64,000 nt of DNA from assembly GCA_032622095.1 (NCBI GenBank), contig CP136064.1, positions 134,051,129 through 134,115,128 of the forward strand. The letters are read 5' to 3'. A program made the translations under genes and the position numbers. The notes under the pieces were generated by a model. That model did not search any database, had not been told where the DNA came from, and saw nothing but the letters and a program-made list of their open reading frames with translations. The DNA comes from Siphonodentalium dalli. Taxonomy: Eukaryota > Mollusca > Scaphopoda > Gadilida > Siphonodentaliidae. Positions 39,301 to 54,300 of the stretch are shown here, piece after piece; position 1 is the stretch's first letter; each line of letters opens with the position of its first letter.

Positions 39301-42300
39301 GTTATCATCCAGAAACCAAGTAAAACCCAATTTCAAAGTAAAACAAAGGTTGATAACTCAGGTAAAAATGTGCGGACAAAACCAAAGATCGAATGGTTGT
39401 AGGCCTGAATAACAAATTTCATTCCATTCATCACTAACAAAGTTATCATCGTAAAAGAAAACTGGGACCAAATTTTTTTTTAAAGCCTTAACTGATAAAA
39501 ATTGGTGGCCAAATTCAATTTAGATCAGTAGAACAGTAGTTATCATCCAGAAACAGGCATATAATAATACTGAAAATCTGTACTAATGACTAACCTGCTG
39601 AGCGAGCTGATCTTCATATCGCTTCCTAGATAACTGGTCTTGATACTGTGCCCTCTGCTGATGCTGTTTGGTTTCCTCAGCTAATGTTTTTCGTTTTTCT
39701 TCTTGCACTACTCGATGCTGTTCCAGTTTTAACTGCTCAATGTGAGTTTCATATTCCTGCAGATATTGGGGATAATATAATAGAACAAGAGCACCGCCAC
39801 TTTGACATAATACATGTATGCCTGTTGGCTTGTTTCAAATTGCATTTAAAACTCTTGAGTCAAAAAGTTTAATGAGAATCATTGGACAAATCCATCATTG
39901 AAGCATGTATTGTATTTTGAGCCATTTAAGCCACATTAGTCCAGTGCATTTATGGTTTCACCTCAAAATAATTGCAACACAAAGTTTCTCAGTGGGAATA
40001 AGTACTTTAACCCACCACAAATAGTATACTAAAAATCAACAAGAATCAAGAAATGCGAAATTGATGAATTTTGTGATATAAATTTGTCAAAATTGGTAAA
40101 ATACTCATTTTATAGCTTTTTAAGGATGTTTATAAAAAACTTCCTTTCACATGTCCTTCCATTTATATATCCATTTTGTAGAGTGCACAACCCTGATTTC
40201 AGAACAGAAAACCTTTCCTAGATACGTTGAGTATTTTTTGAGTTATGTGCCTCCAAAATTTGGAGTTTGTCTAATTTCGGAGGCTCAATTTCTCAAAATT
40301 AGTTAAAATCCATTTTTTATGGTCTTGTATTTTAAAAAATAAAGAAAATGAAGGGATTCCTTGTTGTTTTAGTCATTTCCTCTCTAGGTTGTGCACAAAA
40401 TATGATTTCTTTATGCATCTATGAGAGGACAAAAATATTCTTAAACAAAATGTGTGTTCCACCATTGTATGGACAGCTAAATTTGCCTGTGATCCAGAAC
40501 CGGCGTGATGAAATAGCATATTTGATGTCATACAAATCAATAATTATATATCCATATTCCCTGTCTTTCTCATAATCACTTAAGTAAACATCGTTAAACA
40601 CATTGTAAAGGAATTTCCCAAATCAAGGTGTAGAAAATCAAATTATGGCCCTATTAATCTTTAGAATTGACTCATCTAAAAATGCCATTTTGGGGCGTTT
40701 TTTGTTCACTTTTAAAGGTTTTTGTGTATAAATTGTAAAAACAATGTATGTTTAATGTGCAAAATCATTTGACCTTTCCTCCTGAAACACTTTAGTGTTG
40801 AAATAAATGCCTTATGTTGGATATGTCAATGAATGTCACTGAATTTCACTAATTTTTCTGGAAACTGATGCCAAATTTGAATATCTGAAATAGGGGTAGG
40901 GGAAACCATATTGACAAAATCTAGAAAATATGGACCTTGATGCATAAAACTTTAACATCACCAGCTCCTACAAACCTTATTCTTTCATACAGAGTAAACT
41001 GCTTCCTGTTTTGATGTTCATATTTAGAGCTATGATCCTTTTTGTTGTAACTCAATGGCGAAATGGCGAATCATTATTTCGGGCTGGTTCTATATAACAT
41101 GCTGATAAAAGCTCTAAATAAACATCTAATAATTATTAAAGTACTGAACTGTTTACCATGCAAGAATAATCTGCACAAACTGGAATAAAACAACCCTTTG
41201 TCTCCAATGACTAGAATATGGTGACAAGATCATAGCCTTTGTGATTTCACCTACCCCATTATCAACATTCAAATTTGGAGTCAGTTTATTGAAAAATATG
41301 TGAAATCCAGTGACTGTTGATTGGCATAACCAATGTAATCATATTTTCCTCAACACTAAGTGTTTTAGGAGGAACGTTCAAATGATTTTACACATTAAAC
41401 ACTAATCGTATTCATTGTTGTTTACTATTTGTGCACAAAAAAAACTTTAAAATGGACAAAAACACCACAAAACAGTCCAAAATGGCATTTTTGGAAAAAA
41501 GTCAATACAAAGGATGCATAGGGCCATAAGTTGATTATGGCAGATATGTCTTTAGCAATTCCAGCACAGTGTATTTAACCTAGTATACGTAAGAGGTTAT
41601 GAGAAATACAGGGCATATGGATATCAATTTATTGAGTTGTATGACCTCAAATATGGTATTTCATCACACCAGTTCTTAGTCCAAGTCTTCTTGTACTAAA
41701 ACCAGCTAAGATATTGGGATGGCGATTTGCTGTTTTTAGTCCAAGCCCGTCCTATATGCTCTCTTATGACAGAGCTTAAGCGTTAGTGACCCGCTCAAAT
41801 AAAACCACAATTATATGAAATAAAATATCACAATTGCGACAATAAACGGATATTTTCCGCAGAAGACATGCTATTTTATCTGAAACCCACATCAGTTGTG
41901 AATTTAAAACGGTAATTTAATGCGAAAAGAGACATTTACCTCAATGTTTTCAATTTTTTTAAAGTATGCGAACTCGGTTGACCTCGCGAACTGTGTTCGG
42001 CATTTTCCGTTGAAAATATTCCGTAGATTTTGGACAACAGCGCAAATTACGATGGATTCTCCATTGTAATCGTAATTATGTATGTCAATAAATAAAATAA
42101 TAAATAGATTAATTAAACATAGGAGATATAAATGTAATACACTAAATAAATTACGGGAATTAGAACCCTCTCAACGTTTAAAACAGTGTAAACACAAGTT
42201 ACGAGCATTAGATATAATATGCCTTATATGGTGCTACATTTCACCCATATTTGGTGGACTTCCGCGAAATTAAGATATATACTAAGCGAACAGGCCAATA

Positions 42301-45300
42301 TACTGCTCTTGTTAAGCACACAAAAAATCAAATCAAATTTGTATAAATTTTTAACCTTAAGTTTGAAAAGTCCCACTAAAACGGAAGAACTATATTTCGT
42401 AACTGTTTGATTCGGTTCTCCCATTATTTTATCAACACAGATGTCAAAATGCACATCACACGCATGGCAAGTCAGACACAAGAGTTCTAATTTGCTCCAA
42501 TTTTGACAAGTTGCTTGCGAAAATTGTCAACAAAACTACCGTTCTGATCCTCCATTATGTCATTAAGTTTTTAGTGCGGGAATTGTTCTGAAAGCACATA
42601 GAAAACTGGACTTTCGGGCGATCGGTTTTCGCCATTTTTTTTTTGGAAAACCCGTGCTATATATAGAAACGGAAAGTAGAATTCCCAGAACAAACAGCGG
42701 ATTATGCCGAACTTATTCGGACCACTTCGGCTTTCGGTTAAAACGTAAACAAACAGAAACAAATCGATGTTTGTGGCAATCAACCGGAATATTCTATGTG
42801 TAATTTAACATTAAAGTTAGATTATTATACACTATTATGACCATAAGATGTAAGCCTTTCCGATGTATATAGCATCATGTATTGATTTGCTAGGTAAATC
42901 GAGTAAAATACACCACAAATTCTACGCCACAGATCGTGGGCGTAACTCGTGTGATAGGAATGGTATACAAGCGAGCTTGGACTAAAAACAGCAAATCGCC
43001 ATCCCAATATCTTAGCTGGTTTTAGTACAAGAAGACTTGGACTAACCAGTTCTGTGTCACAAGGCAAATTTGGCAAAGTCCATACAATGGAACACACATT
43101 TTGTTTAAGAATATTTTTGTCTTCTCGATCATAGATGCATAAAGAAATCATTTTTTGGGCACAATATAGTGAGGCAACTAATACAACAGTAAGATACCCC
43201 TTCATTGTTCTCTAGTTTTTAAAATACTAGACCCTAAAATATGGATTTTAGCTAATTCTTCAGAAATTGAGGCTCCGAAATTAGACAAACTCCCAATTTT
43301 GGAGGCACATAACTCGAAAAATTCTCAACGTATCTGGAAAATGTTTTATGTTCTGTAATCAGGGTTGTGTATACTCAATAAAATGGATATATAAATGGAA
43401 GCACATGTGAAAAGAAGTTTTTTATAAACATCCTTGAAAAGCTATAACATTTTACTAAATTTATTTCACAAAATTTATCAATTTCGCCTTTCTTGATCCT
43501 TTTTGATTTTTAGTATGTTGTTTATAATTGGTTAATAGACCTATTCCTGCTAAGAAACATTGTGTTGCAATTAGTTTGAGGTTTGGCACTTTATTCTCAT
43601 AAATGCACTGGACTAATTGGCAGGAAGATCCTTATGAACATGGGAGGGAAAGATGTTATGAGTTATGTATTCAAGCGAACATCCCAAGCAATAATTATGA
43701 GTGCTCTGTCTCTCAAGATCGACAACAACGTTGTACACATCGACCCACAACTCTTGTTTCAGAGGCTTATCACTGTTGCCAAAGCGCCGACCAGAGGTGA
43801 TGTAACATGCTGTGTCAGACTTTTAGGTAGAAAAGGATTTCATTTACATACACTATCACCAGGTGCAGTTTTGGAAGAGCTTAATTTGGAACCAACTGAT
43901 TGGGATGGCAGGTTAAGGATGGGCGGCTTAATCATATCAAATGTGAGGAACCACCAGTCTGAGTAAACTCATACCTAAATATTCATTACAACATTGAATA
44001 TTAGGTCTGACGGATAACATCGCTATCTCATTTCCAAGTCCTCGGGATTCCGTAATCTGATTGATTGCGTAAATTATTTTCCGTCCAATGAAACCGTATG
44101 GGTTAATAAACAAGTGTTAGTGGGCGGAGACTCCCACAATGTCACCTCTAAATATAGTAACAGAGCGGAATTTCGTTGGTATTTCTCCGATCGAAAGCGA
44201 TGCTTGCAAATACAACAGACAGAAAAAATGGCTTCGAAATTATTCGGTACGATTCGGATTAATTTGAAAGATGTGCTAGACCTGATAGATAGGCCTGCGC
44301 ATGGTACCAACTTGGCCTCCCATAGTAAATATAAATAGAACTCACTCATGTCCGTGTATTTGATTTACTTTATTGTAACATGGTTTGCAAATCAAATTAT
44401 TTGTCGTAAAAAAGTCATCTGAAAGTTAAACACCGAGGAAATGACTTAATTTTATGCTTTTAAATAGTTCTAAACCATCATTTTTGATGACGACCTTATT
44501 TTTTGCTCTCGGATGCAGCTTTCCGGTTGATGCAGCGAGTTCATCTCCCGAAAAAGAATAGTCGCACACGACAAATATTATCTTCTGTAAGTTCATGTCG
44601 TGACACAGGCCATTGTTTGCGAAGCACAACAAATAACACGTGGGGACACCTGTCAATCATCGATGTATTTTAAAAAATCCGTGACGTCATTTTGGGGGAG
44701 CTCTTCGCTGAATAGAAATGGTTTTGGCGACATAATAGCTCCAGACTCTAGATTTCAAATATAGAGTCGACGTTCACCCAGACTGAGGAACCACCAGCTC
44801 CAAAAGAACTACTGAACATCATTCGTTGTAAATGTGAAACGGACTGCAAAAGCAATAGGTGCACATGCCTTATCAGAAAATCAGAAAGATCTATCCAGAC
44901 TTATTATTTTTTCAAAATTCTATATTTTTTTAATGAATTTCTATATTTTTTCTCTTTTTTCAATATTTTGCCACAAGATATGGACAATTTAGTGTCATTG
45001 ATACCACAAGCTGGCCCAAAATTGATGGAAAATCCCATATATAACTGACTGACAACAGTCCAATTCCAACTATGGCAATTTTCTAATGCATAAACATGTA
45101 ATGTGAAATTCCATTTTTCTCTGATTTCTTGCCATTTTTACATCTTTTCACCCTAAAATATTTTTATTATTTTTATTATTTGCTTGTATTAACAACATGG
45201 AAAAAACCCACAATTGTGGATATAACTATATAACAATAGTTCCAAGCCCAGTTATGACAATTTTACAACTGCATCAAGAGTTATTGTAGACTTCCAGTTT

Positions 45301-48300
45301 TCACTGAATTTTGACAAATTTTTCAACTTTTAGACCCAAATTTCGAAAATTTAATCGATATTTATAGAATAAAATGATACAAAATCTTGGATACAACTGT
45401 ACCACAGTTTATCATTGTGAAAATATAACAATTGTATGTTTACATCAAGAGTTATTAACAAAAAATGTTAATCTCCATTTTTCACCAATTTTTCACCATT
45501 TTCGCCACTTTTTGCCTCAAAAAGGCCATTTCGCATATTCAGATTTTTGTTGATTTTTAGCTGAGTATACTCTATGATGCTCCCAACCAAAATAAAACAA
45601 AATCTTTTGTGTTGCAATTATTTTGAGGTTCAGCCCTATTTTCTCATAAATGCACTGGACTACATCCCAAGTTTGGTGCAAGGTGATCAACCAACGTAAC
45701 AATGTAACGAAGTTACAGTAAACCAAAACCTGAACATAGTTTTTAAAAAAAGGTCTGCAACTCTGGTAATGTAGGTAGGTAATGTGTTACAGTCAATAGA
45801 GCGATTCTGAATGCGGAAATGTCTTAGTAATACTAGATGTCAACATAAATAGATATATATATATATTTTAAAAGTAAAATCCATGATGGCTGCTGAGGGC
45901 CATATTTTCCAATAAAATTAAAAAAATATATGAGGGCTCCCATCTAGTGGTCATCCCAAAGATCAATATGAAGTTTGGTGACAATAGGATGACGAATATG
46001 GTCTGTAGGGTGTGGCAAAGATTTAGTCATGCAAATATAAAATCCAAGATAGCTGCCTGTGGCCATGTGTTTGAAAATGAAATTCAGAAACATTTTATGA
46101 CTCCTATATGGTGGTCATCCTGAAAATCTATTTGAAGTTTAGTGACGATCAGAGGAGGGAATGTCCTATGTAGGGTGTGCCAAAGGAACTTAGTCATGCA
46201 AAGAGTAAAATCCAAGATGGTTGCCTGTGGCCATGTTTTTTTTATTGAAATTTTTTCAACTTGTATAGCTCCCATCTGGAGGTGATCATAAACATTTTAG
46301 TCATGCCATAAAAATCCAAGATGGCCACTGGCAGCCATGTTTTTCAAACAAAAATTGAAAATTTGTATAGCTCCCATCTAGAGGTGATCCAAAATACAAT
46401 GTGACCTGTAGGATGTGCCTAAGGATTTAGTCACACAATGAATAAAATCCAAGATGGCAGCTGGCGGCCATGTTTTTCAATGAAATTTGAACAAATTTGA
46501 TGGCTCCCATCTCGAGGTCACCCTGAGGAACAATATGAAGTTTGGTGATGATCGCGTGAGGGATGTGGTATATCGAGTGTGCCAAAGGAATTTTAATAGT
46601 CATGCCAACAGTAAAATCCAAGATGGCTGCCAGCGGCAATGTTTTTCATTGAAATGTATTTAAATTTGATAGCTCCCATCTAGAGGTGATCCTAAGCATG
46701 CCTGTACATTTTCAAAATAATTATGTAAAAAATGTGGGCTGCAGGGTGCGCCGATGGATTAAAATATGAAATCAAAGATGGCCGCTGGAGGCCATGTTTT
46801 TATCGAATATGGGAAAAAATAGGTGGCTCACATCTAGAGGTCACTCCAACGATCTATATGACTTCGTCAAATTGAGTAAAAATGAGCGGACGGAACCGAA
46901 GAACAAACTTGACCTGCAATGTATGGTTTCAAACCTACATACCAAATTTCATTCCATCCAGTCTACTCTTGTGTGGAGAAATACCTCAAATAATAGAAAA
47001 GGGTAGAATAATAGTACAGGGCTGTACAGGGTGGAAAATTTCCAAAACTCCATAATAGTACTGGGTGGAATGAAAGTACAGGGTGTGAATTTTTCTAAAG
47101 ATGTACCTACATGTAATAATACCTAATGATATTCCAGCCTTTCAGGCTATGCTAGTACAGTCATAACCAGTAATTAGCCTGTTAGTTATTAGCCTCAATG
47201 AATTCATTTTTCGCTGTTTGACTGAGATTTCTATTGTTCCTGGATATAAATTAAGAGCTGATAATGTTCCTTTAACGTATTCAAGATTTAGAGAAATTTC
47301 TCAGACATAGTTCATGATATAAAAGCTTTTGTCTTGTTATAGTCTCCCATCTGGAGGAGCAATTCAAGCAACGAATTGAGGCATTCCTGACATATTGTTA
47401 ACGAAAGGCCGATCACGATCAGCAGATGTTAATCCATCCCTTGGCGATAGTAAATTACTATGATTGGAATCATAAATGAGAGTTTTGATGTTGAATTATA
47501 GAGTACCTGTATACTGTTATGTACTATTATAGACAAATATACATAACACAAATTATTGGAATTTGGGTCACTCGCATTTATATAAGAGAATGCACTGGTA
47601 CAGGATATGTAATGCTGCACCACCACAGCCTTGGGTTAACTGTGAAAAGGTGACCTGGACAGAGTCCAATTTAAGTTTACAATGATAATGTATCAAATTC
47701 TACCAACAACAGCCATCAAGATATAAAGACACCTGACTGTTGACCCATTAATGTCAATTATATAGCAGAGCTGTCAACAAATCACAGCCGTTGTTTATGT
47801 TGAAGCCTGGCATCTCTATTAAACCAATAACATTTATAATGACCTCAGACCATCTGTAGAGTAATATACTCAGCTGTGCAATGTAGCACAGATGTTCTAG
47901 TAAACTGTTAATATCATGTGATGTGTATTGTTGAAACTCTATTTACAATTAGAATAGTGATGTTCCGATAATCGGAATCGGCCATCGGCCGATAATAGCC
48001 CATCGGAAATTAATCGTACCTCGCAGTTGAACATCGGCTTTTACCGATTGTCAAAATAAATAAAAACGTTCTAGTATCTAGCGCAATGTGCACGCTTTAA
48101 TAAACATACGCAATACAACTGTAGTATTGAATGTAAAACGCAGTTGTAACAGCCTAAAAAGAAGCCATTGGCATCATCAAAGCAGTCTGATATGATGATA
48201 TATTATAAGAATGGCAATACACATGCCCGACATCCCGTGTAATATGAAGTTATTGGTTCAATCGCGTTGACACGAAATAGATTCAAAGAAAGCTTTAATT

Positions 48301-51300
48301 AAAAAGCTGACCTGATTACAGTGAGGCTTCCTCTAGAGCACGTGTCATGTGACGTCACATGCTATGTCAATAACTTGAAGCACACACTGAATGAATTAAT
48401 ACAGTTGTTATCAGAACTGTCTTCAATAACGATCAACGTTAGTAGGGGCATAATTAGCTTTTTCGTCTGTACAACGTATGCTATGAAATACGCTTAGCTC
48501 CACGTTGAACTTGCGAAAAAAAAATTGAGCAGGCGGAACTATAAATGCTTCCGAGTTGTTAAAAGATAAAAGGTGTGACCAATGGAAACTTGGGAAATCT
48601 CAGACAAATATGACAGCAATTATTATACATCAATCAAAATTTAGTTAATAATCATCGCCATTCCATACATTGTTGCAACTTACAAGTATTCAATCAAGAC
48701 TTTTACTCCGCATGCAAGTGTTCCACACATGGTCATAACGTTACTCTGAGTCGGCACCTTTGATCTCTTTGTCAAAACAACTACCGGTAAACATCAAAGG
48801 AAGCACACAACCGACGTCGGCAGAAATACTATCACGACAGTGTGTATATATTTCTTTGATGTATTTGGCTTTGAAACTATGCGGGGAAATGGAGTGCATT
48901 GGGTGTATATAAGTCCATTATAGGAACAAACGCACAATATATATAAACATCGGAATCGGAAATCGGCCGATTGTGCCTCCAGTTATCGGAAATCGGTCCG
49001 ATAAGCTTTTTCATTATCGGAACATCACTAAATTAGAAACCATAGCTTTCTTTATCTGCACATTGGTAGTGTTGAAACGATTAGCGTTTTTATGGAATCG
49101 ACTAGTCGCCAGAGGTAATCGACTACTAGTCGACTAGTCGGACCCCTTCTAAGAGTTCCCGTTTCTATGCCCATATGACGTATAAAAAGGGCCATGTGCA
49201 GTTTTGAGTATCCAACTCTTCGTTTCAGAACGTTAAAACAGAAAGCACGTGAACTATATAATCTCCCGTTTTGCCCGTAAGTCTCCCAATTTGATGTCTT
49301 AAACCAGGCTCTCCTGCAACCTCCATATAATCTCATGGTTTGGGGAATGCAGGTAATAAAACATTTTATATAAACAAAATTGTCGCCGGTAACCAGGAAA
49401 TAAATAGGCAAGTCTCGTTAGTAAGTCTCGCTAACGAGATGTCTGGTGTGTTCTATTGTCTCTCTGAATTGGCGCCTCATGTCGCGGGGTGGGGGGGGGG
49501 GGGGGGGTGGGCGGTATGGGTATTAGAATGATCTAGGATCTATTCAGTTACTGAGTTGACTTTACCAGCTTGACATGTTGCGAATTATGTTTTGTATATC
49601 ATTGAAGCCATTTTGTTGCATCATTACTCTAGGAAGTTTTCACTGGTCAATTGTTCCCATTGAACTAGACAGTGTTCGGTCGGCAGCGACACTTTGTGTC
49701 TTTGATGATCAACATAAAAGAAACCGCGCATACCGGTACATGTGCATACATTGGGTTCAGTTCAGGTCATGGAGTTCACCGCTCATGCATGACTGGCAGT
49801 GGCATCGTTAAGATTCAATAATAAGATTTATTTCGTATTCAATATAATTATAATATATATATATCAACAGGACCCCACAAAAAGTTTAACTTGCAAGGGC
49901 AGGGCCCTTATGCTTGTATAATGATACAGTGTTATGTGTACCTATATTGGGTTAAAGGAACAATGCAATAAGCTCTGAGAAGTTAATATGTATTAACTGT
50001 TACAGATTACGTGATAATATTGCCATGCAATGGCACTGCTGTCATGATAGCACTTAGGTAGTGCTTTTTCTCGACTAGTCGACTAGCATATTTCGGGATC
50101 GACTAATTTAATAATCGCGTCGATTTCGACTAATCGATTAATCGTTTCAACACTACACATTGGCATAAGAGACATCAGAAAATAATATAGCCTTATCAAT
50201 AGCTAAGTAGTCCAAAGGCATGGGATGGAATTAGTGAATTGGGTTTAATGTCACTCCAAACAAATTTACCAGTACATAACACAAGATTTTGTACTGATTT
50301 AAACCGAATTTGGTGTGGTGACACGGGGTACCCTTGGCAGAGTTATAATGGTGTTAGTTTCTCAAACTTTGTTAACTTAAAAAACAAAACAAAAATTAAT
50401 TATTTATTAAACAAAAAATACTTCTTTTTTTTCTTTTTTTTTTACTTTTTTTTTATAAGAGTGAATATTTTTTCGAAAAAGGGCCATAACTCAGTTAAAA
50501 ATAGTCAGATCAAACCCATATTCGAACTCGATCTGTTTTTTCTGCTGAGAAATTCATATACAAAATTTGGTTCCAATCAGATAGAAAATATTTGAGTTAT
50601 CGCACCATGCGTAAAGTGTCTACGGACGGACAGACAGATGGACGGACTAACGACGAGTGGTCAATCCAGACATCAACACTATGTTTACCATACTATGGTA
50701 TGGGTAAACATAAAAAACAGTAAAAGGGCAAAGGATGGATATGTGCACAAGTCATTGGAACGCTTAATGGACATTTCTATGAATTTTGGCCTTCAAATAA
50801 TCATTAGATTTTGTAAAAAAAGGCCTATGTTTACAGTATTTCGCTGTGCCTTCTGGCAGGGTTTACTGTATACCGGCACAGGCCCGATAAACGGACACGG
50901 ATCCACTTTTGATGACAAAAAAACAATTTGAGTCAGTTATTTCCTAGTACCGCTACATTATCATGCCAACAGAGCCGTTTAATCTCCCATTTTGCAAATG
51001 AGTAAACAATTATTTCATAAGTTTGCATTGGTATCAGTTTGTATGTCTCGTTCTTATGGACGTCGAGATTTTGTCAATGTTGGTGTGATCATTGTATAAA
51101 TCTCATAACTCTGTCCCTATTCACATCATCCAAGGACCTCTCATTGTGAGATCCAAAGATTTAGTGATTTCAGATGATATGTTTAGGAGTTGAAGCAAGG
51201 AGTTAAATCTAAATTAGATAAAAAATATGTCTTTTTTATTCATTAGTTCAATCGAGCTAAACACTAAAAAAATATAAAAAAAATTTAATTGAGCTAAAAT

Positions 51301-54300
51301 CTAAAAAACACATTTTTAAAAGAGTTATGTCCCTGGCCCCGCCCATATATGGCCCAGTTACCCCATTTGAACAAATCTGAACTCCAGTCATCCAAGGACC
51401 CTTCATACCAAATATAAGCTAAATAGGCCCGATAGTTCTTGAGAAGAAGTAGTTTTAAGAATTACTATGGAGGGAAAGTGTTATGGCCCTGGCTTTGCAA
51501 GTTCTATTTGACCCGATGACCTCATTTTAACAAATCTGAATGTGAGTCACTCAGGAAACATCCACACCATATATGAACCCATCCGGTCTTATGGTTTTGG
51601 GAATGAAGACAGATGGATCAACGGACGAAAGGTTAGGAGTGATGACTATAGCTCCATAGGAGACTTCGTCTCAGGTGAGCTAAGAAATCAGATCAAACCC
51701 ATATTCAAGCTCGATCTGTATTTTAGGATGAGAAACTTACATACCAAAACTGGTGCCATTTAGAGGTGCCACGATTATTGATTTTGATAATCGATCATCA
51801 ATAATTTACTATAATCGATTAATCGTACCTAATAACATCAGTTGAAGTATTCCGTAATATGGTCTATTGGCTGGATGCTGGTTAACTGCACTGTCGCTGT
51901 ATGTTTGGCCGGTGTAATTTTTAAATCAACGGAGTGCATCATAGACCACTGTTAATGACCAATGAACACAATGCATTGAATACCAGCATAGTTCTCATCG
52001 ATTTTATGGTTATAATATTTGTGAGTTCATTAGGAATTTCAGTGTTATTAATAGCCAAACATACAAACAATATAAAAGTAGGAATGCACGACGGATGGCC
52101 GGCGGTTCCTTAAAAAAAAGAAGAGGAAACTATAAGTTTCATCAAACTTCCAGAGCGTGGATAACAATCGCAAGGTTGTGCCCCCAGTTGCAAATTGCAG
52201 GATTTAGAACAAGTTAAATATTTGATAATATCGAGTTTCATTCAGCATTCACCGCATGATGCGCAATAGCCTGTACTAGTAACATCTAAGTATACTCATG
52301 CAAACAAAGTATAGTCGAAAATGACATTGCGGAGAAAATCGCTGATTAACATGCTGTAGGTTTCCTGGTTTCCAGAGAATGTCAATCAACTCCCCTTTGG
52401 TCCAATCAGATTCAAGGGCGAGTACATTCAGTTCATTGAACAGGGTGGCAGTCAGCATATTTCAAAGACATAGTGCCGTCTTTCAAGTATAATAAAAGGT
52501 CAGCCGACCACAGTGTCCCCCGAAAATGTGGCAAATCGACGCTGCTTTGTTAAAGAAATTTAAAAAAATGTTGAAATGTTCTAAGTCGAAAGAATTTTTC
52601 CGTCATCTATATACATCTTGCACATCTCCAATATGTGGGTAACAATACTCTGAAGTTTCAAATATCTACGACCAAAACTGTAGGAGGAGTTGATTACACC
52701 ATGAAGGTACCCTCATATAGAAAATTATAAAAAAAAAAAAAATTCAAAGTCGAAAGGCCCATAAACTCTGGGAAAAATCATTGGATCAAACTCAAATTCG
52801 AACTTGACGTGTATTTTTATATCAATGACTCACTGAATGACTCACAAAAAAAACGAATTTTCAATTGAACAGTCCAAACTTGAGTTATCATCCGGAAACC
52901 AAGAAAAAGAAGAAAATTTAATTTTCTAAGTCGAAAATTTCGGGGGACAAATATACAATGAGGTCACCATAATTTCAAAGCTGCAGTGCCGCCAATTTGT
53001 AGAATATACAACGACCCGAAGAGTAACCATGTTGCATCATCAAATGAGCTGCCGACTGTTTGCAACATCACACTGTCCAATCGGCTCGCGGAATACCAGT
53101 GTGAACGTCGGAATACCAGTGTTGTACAGGAGAATACCAGTGTTTTTAAAGCCATGTTATGGTAAAATAATTAGAACCGGACGTCTATATAACGACAGAA
53201 AAGACATGGAAAGGTATATACGATTAATTTTGCATTTACCCAGTGGAGGAGTCACCTGATGATGTTCAGTTCGACTCTGGGCGATCTGGCCTTTGTTTAA
53301 AGCAGAAAAATAGGGTGTACAAACTCCTAGGGGGGGGTAAAATTTGGCCCTAATCGGTATTCTAGTGCGTTTTGTTTCATTCCTGAGTATAACTTGCGGA
53401 ATCTTTTATAAAATTCCGACAGCGGAATCTATCGGCTATACGTGCACATCGAAATCACTGGTGTGTATCAGTTGGAAATGCACGAAAATAAATCGATACG
53501 AGGGGCGGTGATCACTGAAAATGGCACGGCGAACTACCAGTGCATGCCAACGAGGGCTATCAGTTATATAGACGTCCGGTTCTAATTATTTTACCATAAC
53601 ATGGCTTTAAAAACACTGGTATTCTCCTGTACAACACTGGTATTCCGACATTCACACTGGTATTCCGCGAGCCGATTGGACAGTGTGAACATAAGTTTAA
53701 ATAGTAGTACCGGTACTCATGTTCTCAGAATCTATTTGATACGCGATCAAATGTTGTTAACCCTTCGGTTGTAGATTAAACTGTGTAAAACGAACACGTT
53801 ATTCAATAATATCCGGCATTTTCCAACGTCCGAAATAAATAACGCAGATTAATCGACTATGGAAAATTTGAAATGGTAATCGATTATCAGCTTTATCAAC
53901 GGTTCATCGATTATGCGATTAATCGTGGCACCCCTAGTGCCATTCAGATGAAAAATGTATGAGTTATCGCAGCATGTATGAATTCTATGTTAAAAAAGGG
54001 CCATAACTCCATAAAAAAATTGTATCAAACCCATTTTCAAACTCTGTTAAAAAATTGGATCAAACCCATATTGGAACTCTGTATTTTGTGCTCAGAAACT
54101 CATATACCAATTTCGTTTCAATTCAGATATAGAATGTTTGAGTTAATTATCGCACAATGCGTAAAATGTCTGACAGACAGACGAACGAACGAATGACAAG
54201 TGGTCAATCCAGACGTCGACAATATGTGTACCATACTATGGTATGGTACACATAAAAAGACCAGTAGAGTTGAGAAATAAGGCAAGCATACCTTCATTTT

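Larger units (their letters stand above)
39937..45662. mobile_element. composite DNA element with long inverted arms and a CXC-protein remnant
   Basis: Outer ends TAGTCCAGTGCATTTATG (39937) and its inverse (to 45662) share also CCTCAAAATAATTGCAACAC and are flanked by CAT on both sides. A second inverted copy of the left arm ends at 43615. The left arm (39937-40500 and 41670-41770) matches the inverted right arm (43615-42960). The left arm is itself split by a nested inverted repeat (about 40560-41640, centre about 41080). 43583-43966 and 44795-44880 carry coding remnants; 44960-45560 holds three tandem ~165-bp units. The superfamily is not identified. Confidence 0.6.

Noticed and set aside
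40348-43205. Frames starting MKG with a signal-peptide-like N-terminus in both inverted arms
   Set aside because: They look secretory at first, but the two copies diverge by frameshifts after about 35 residues and sit inside the element's arms.
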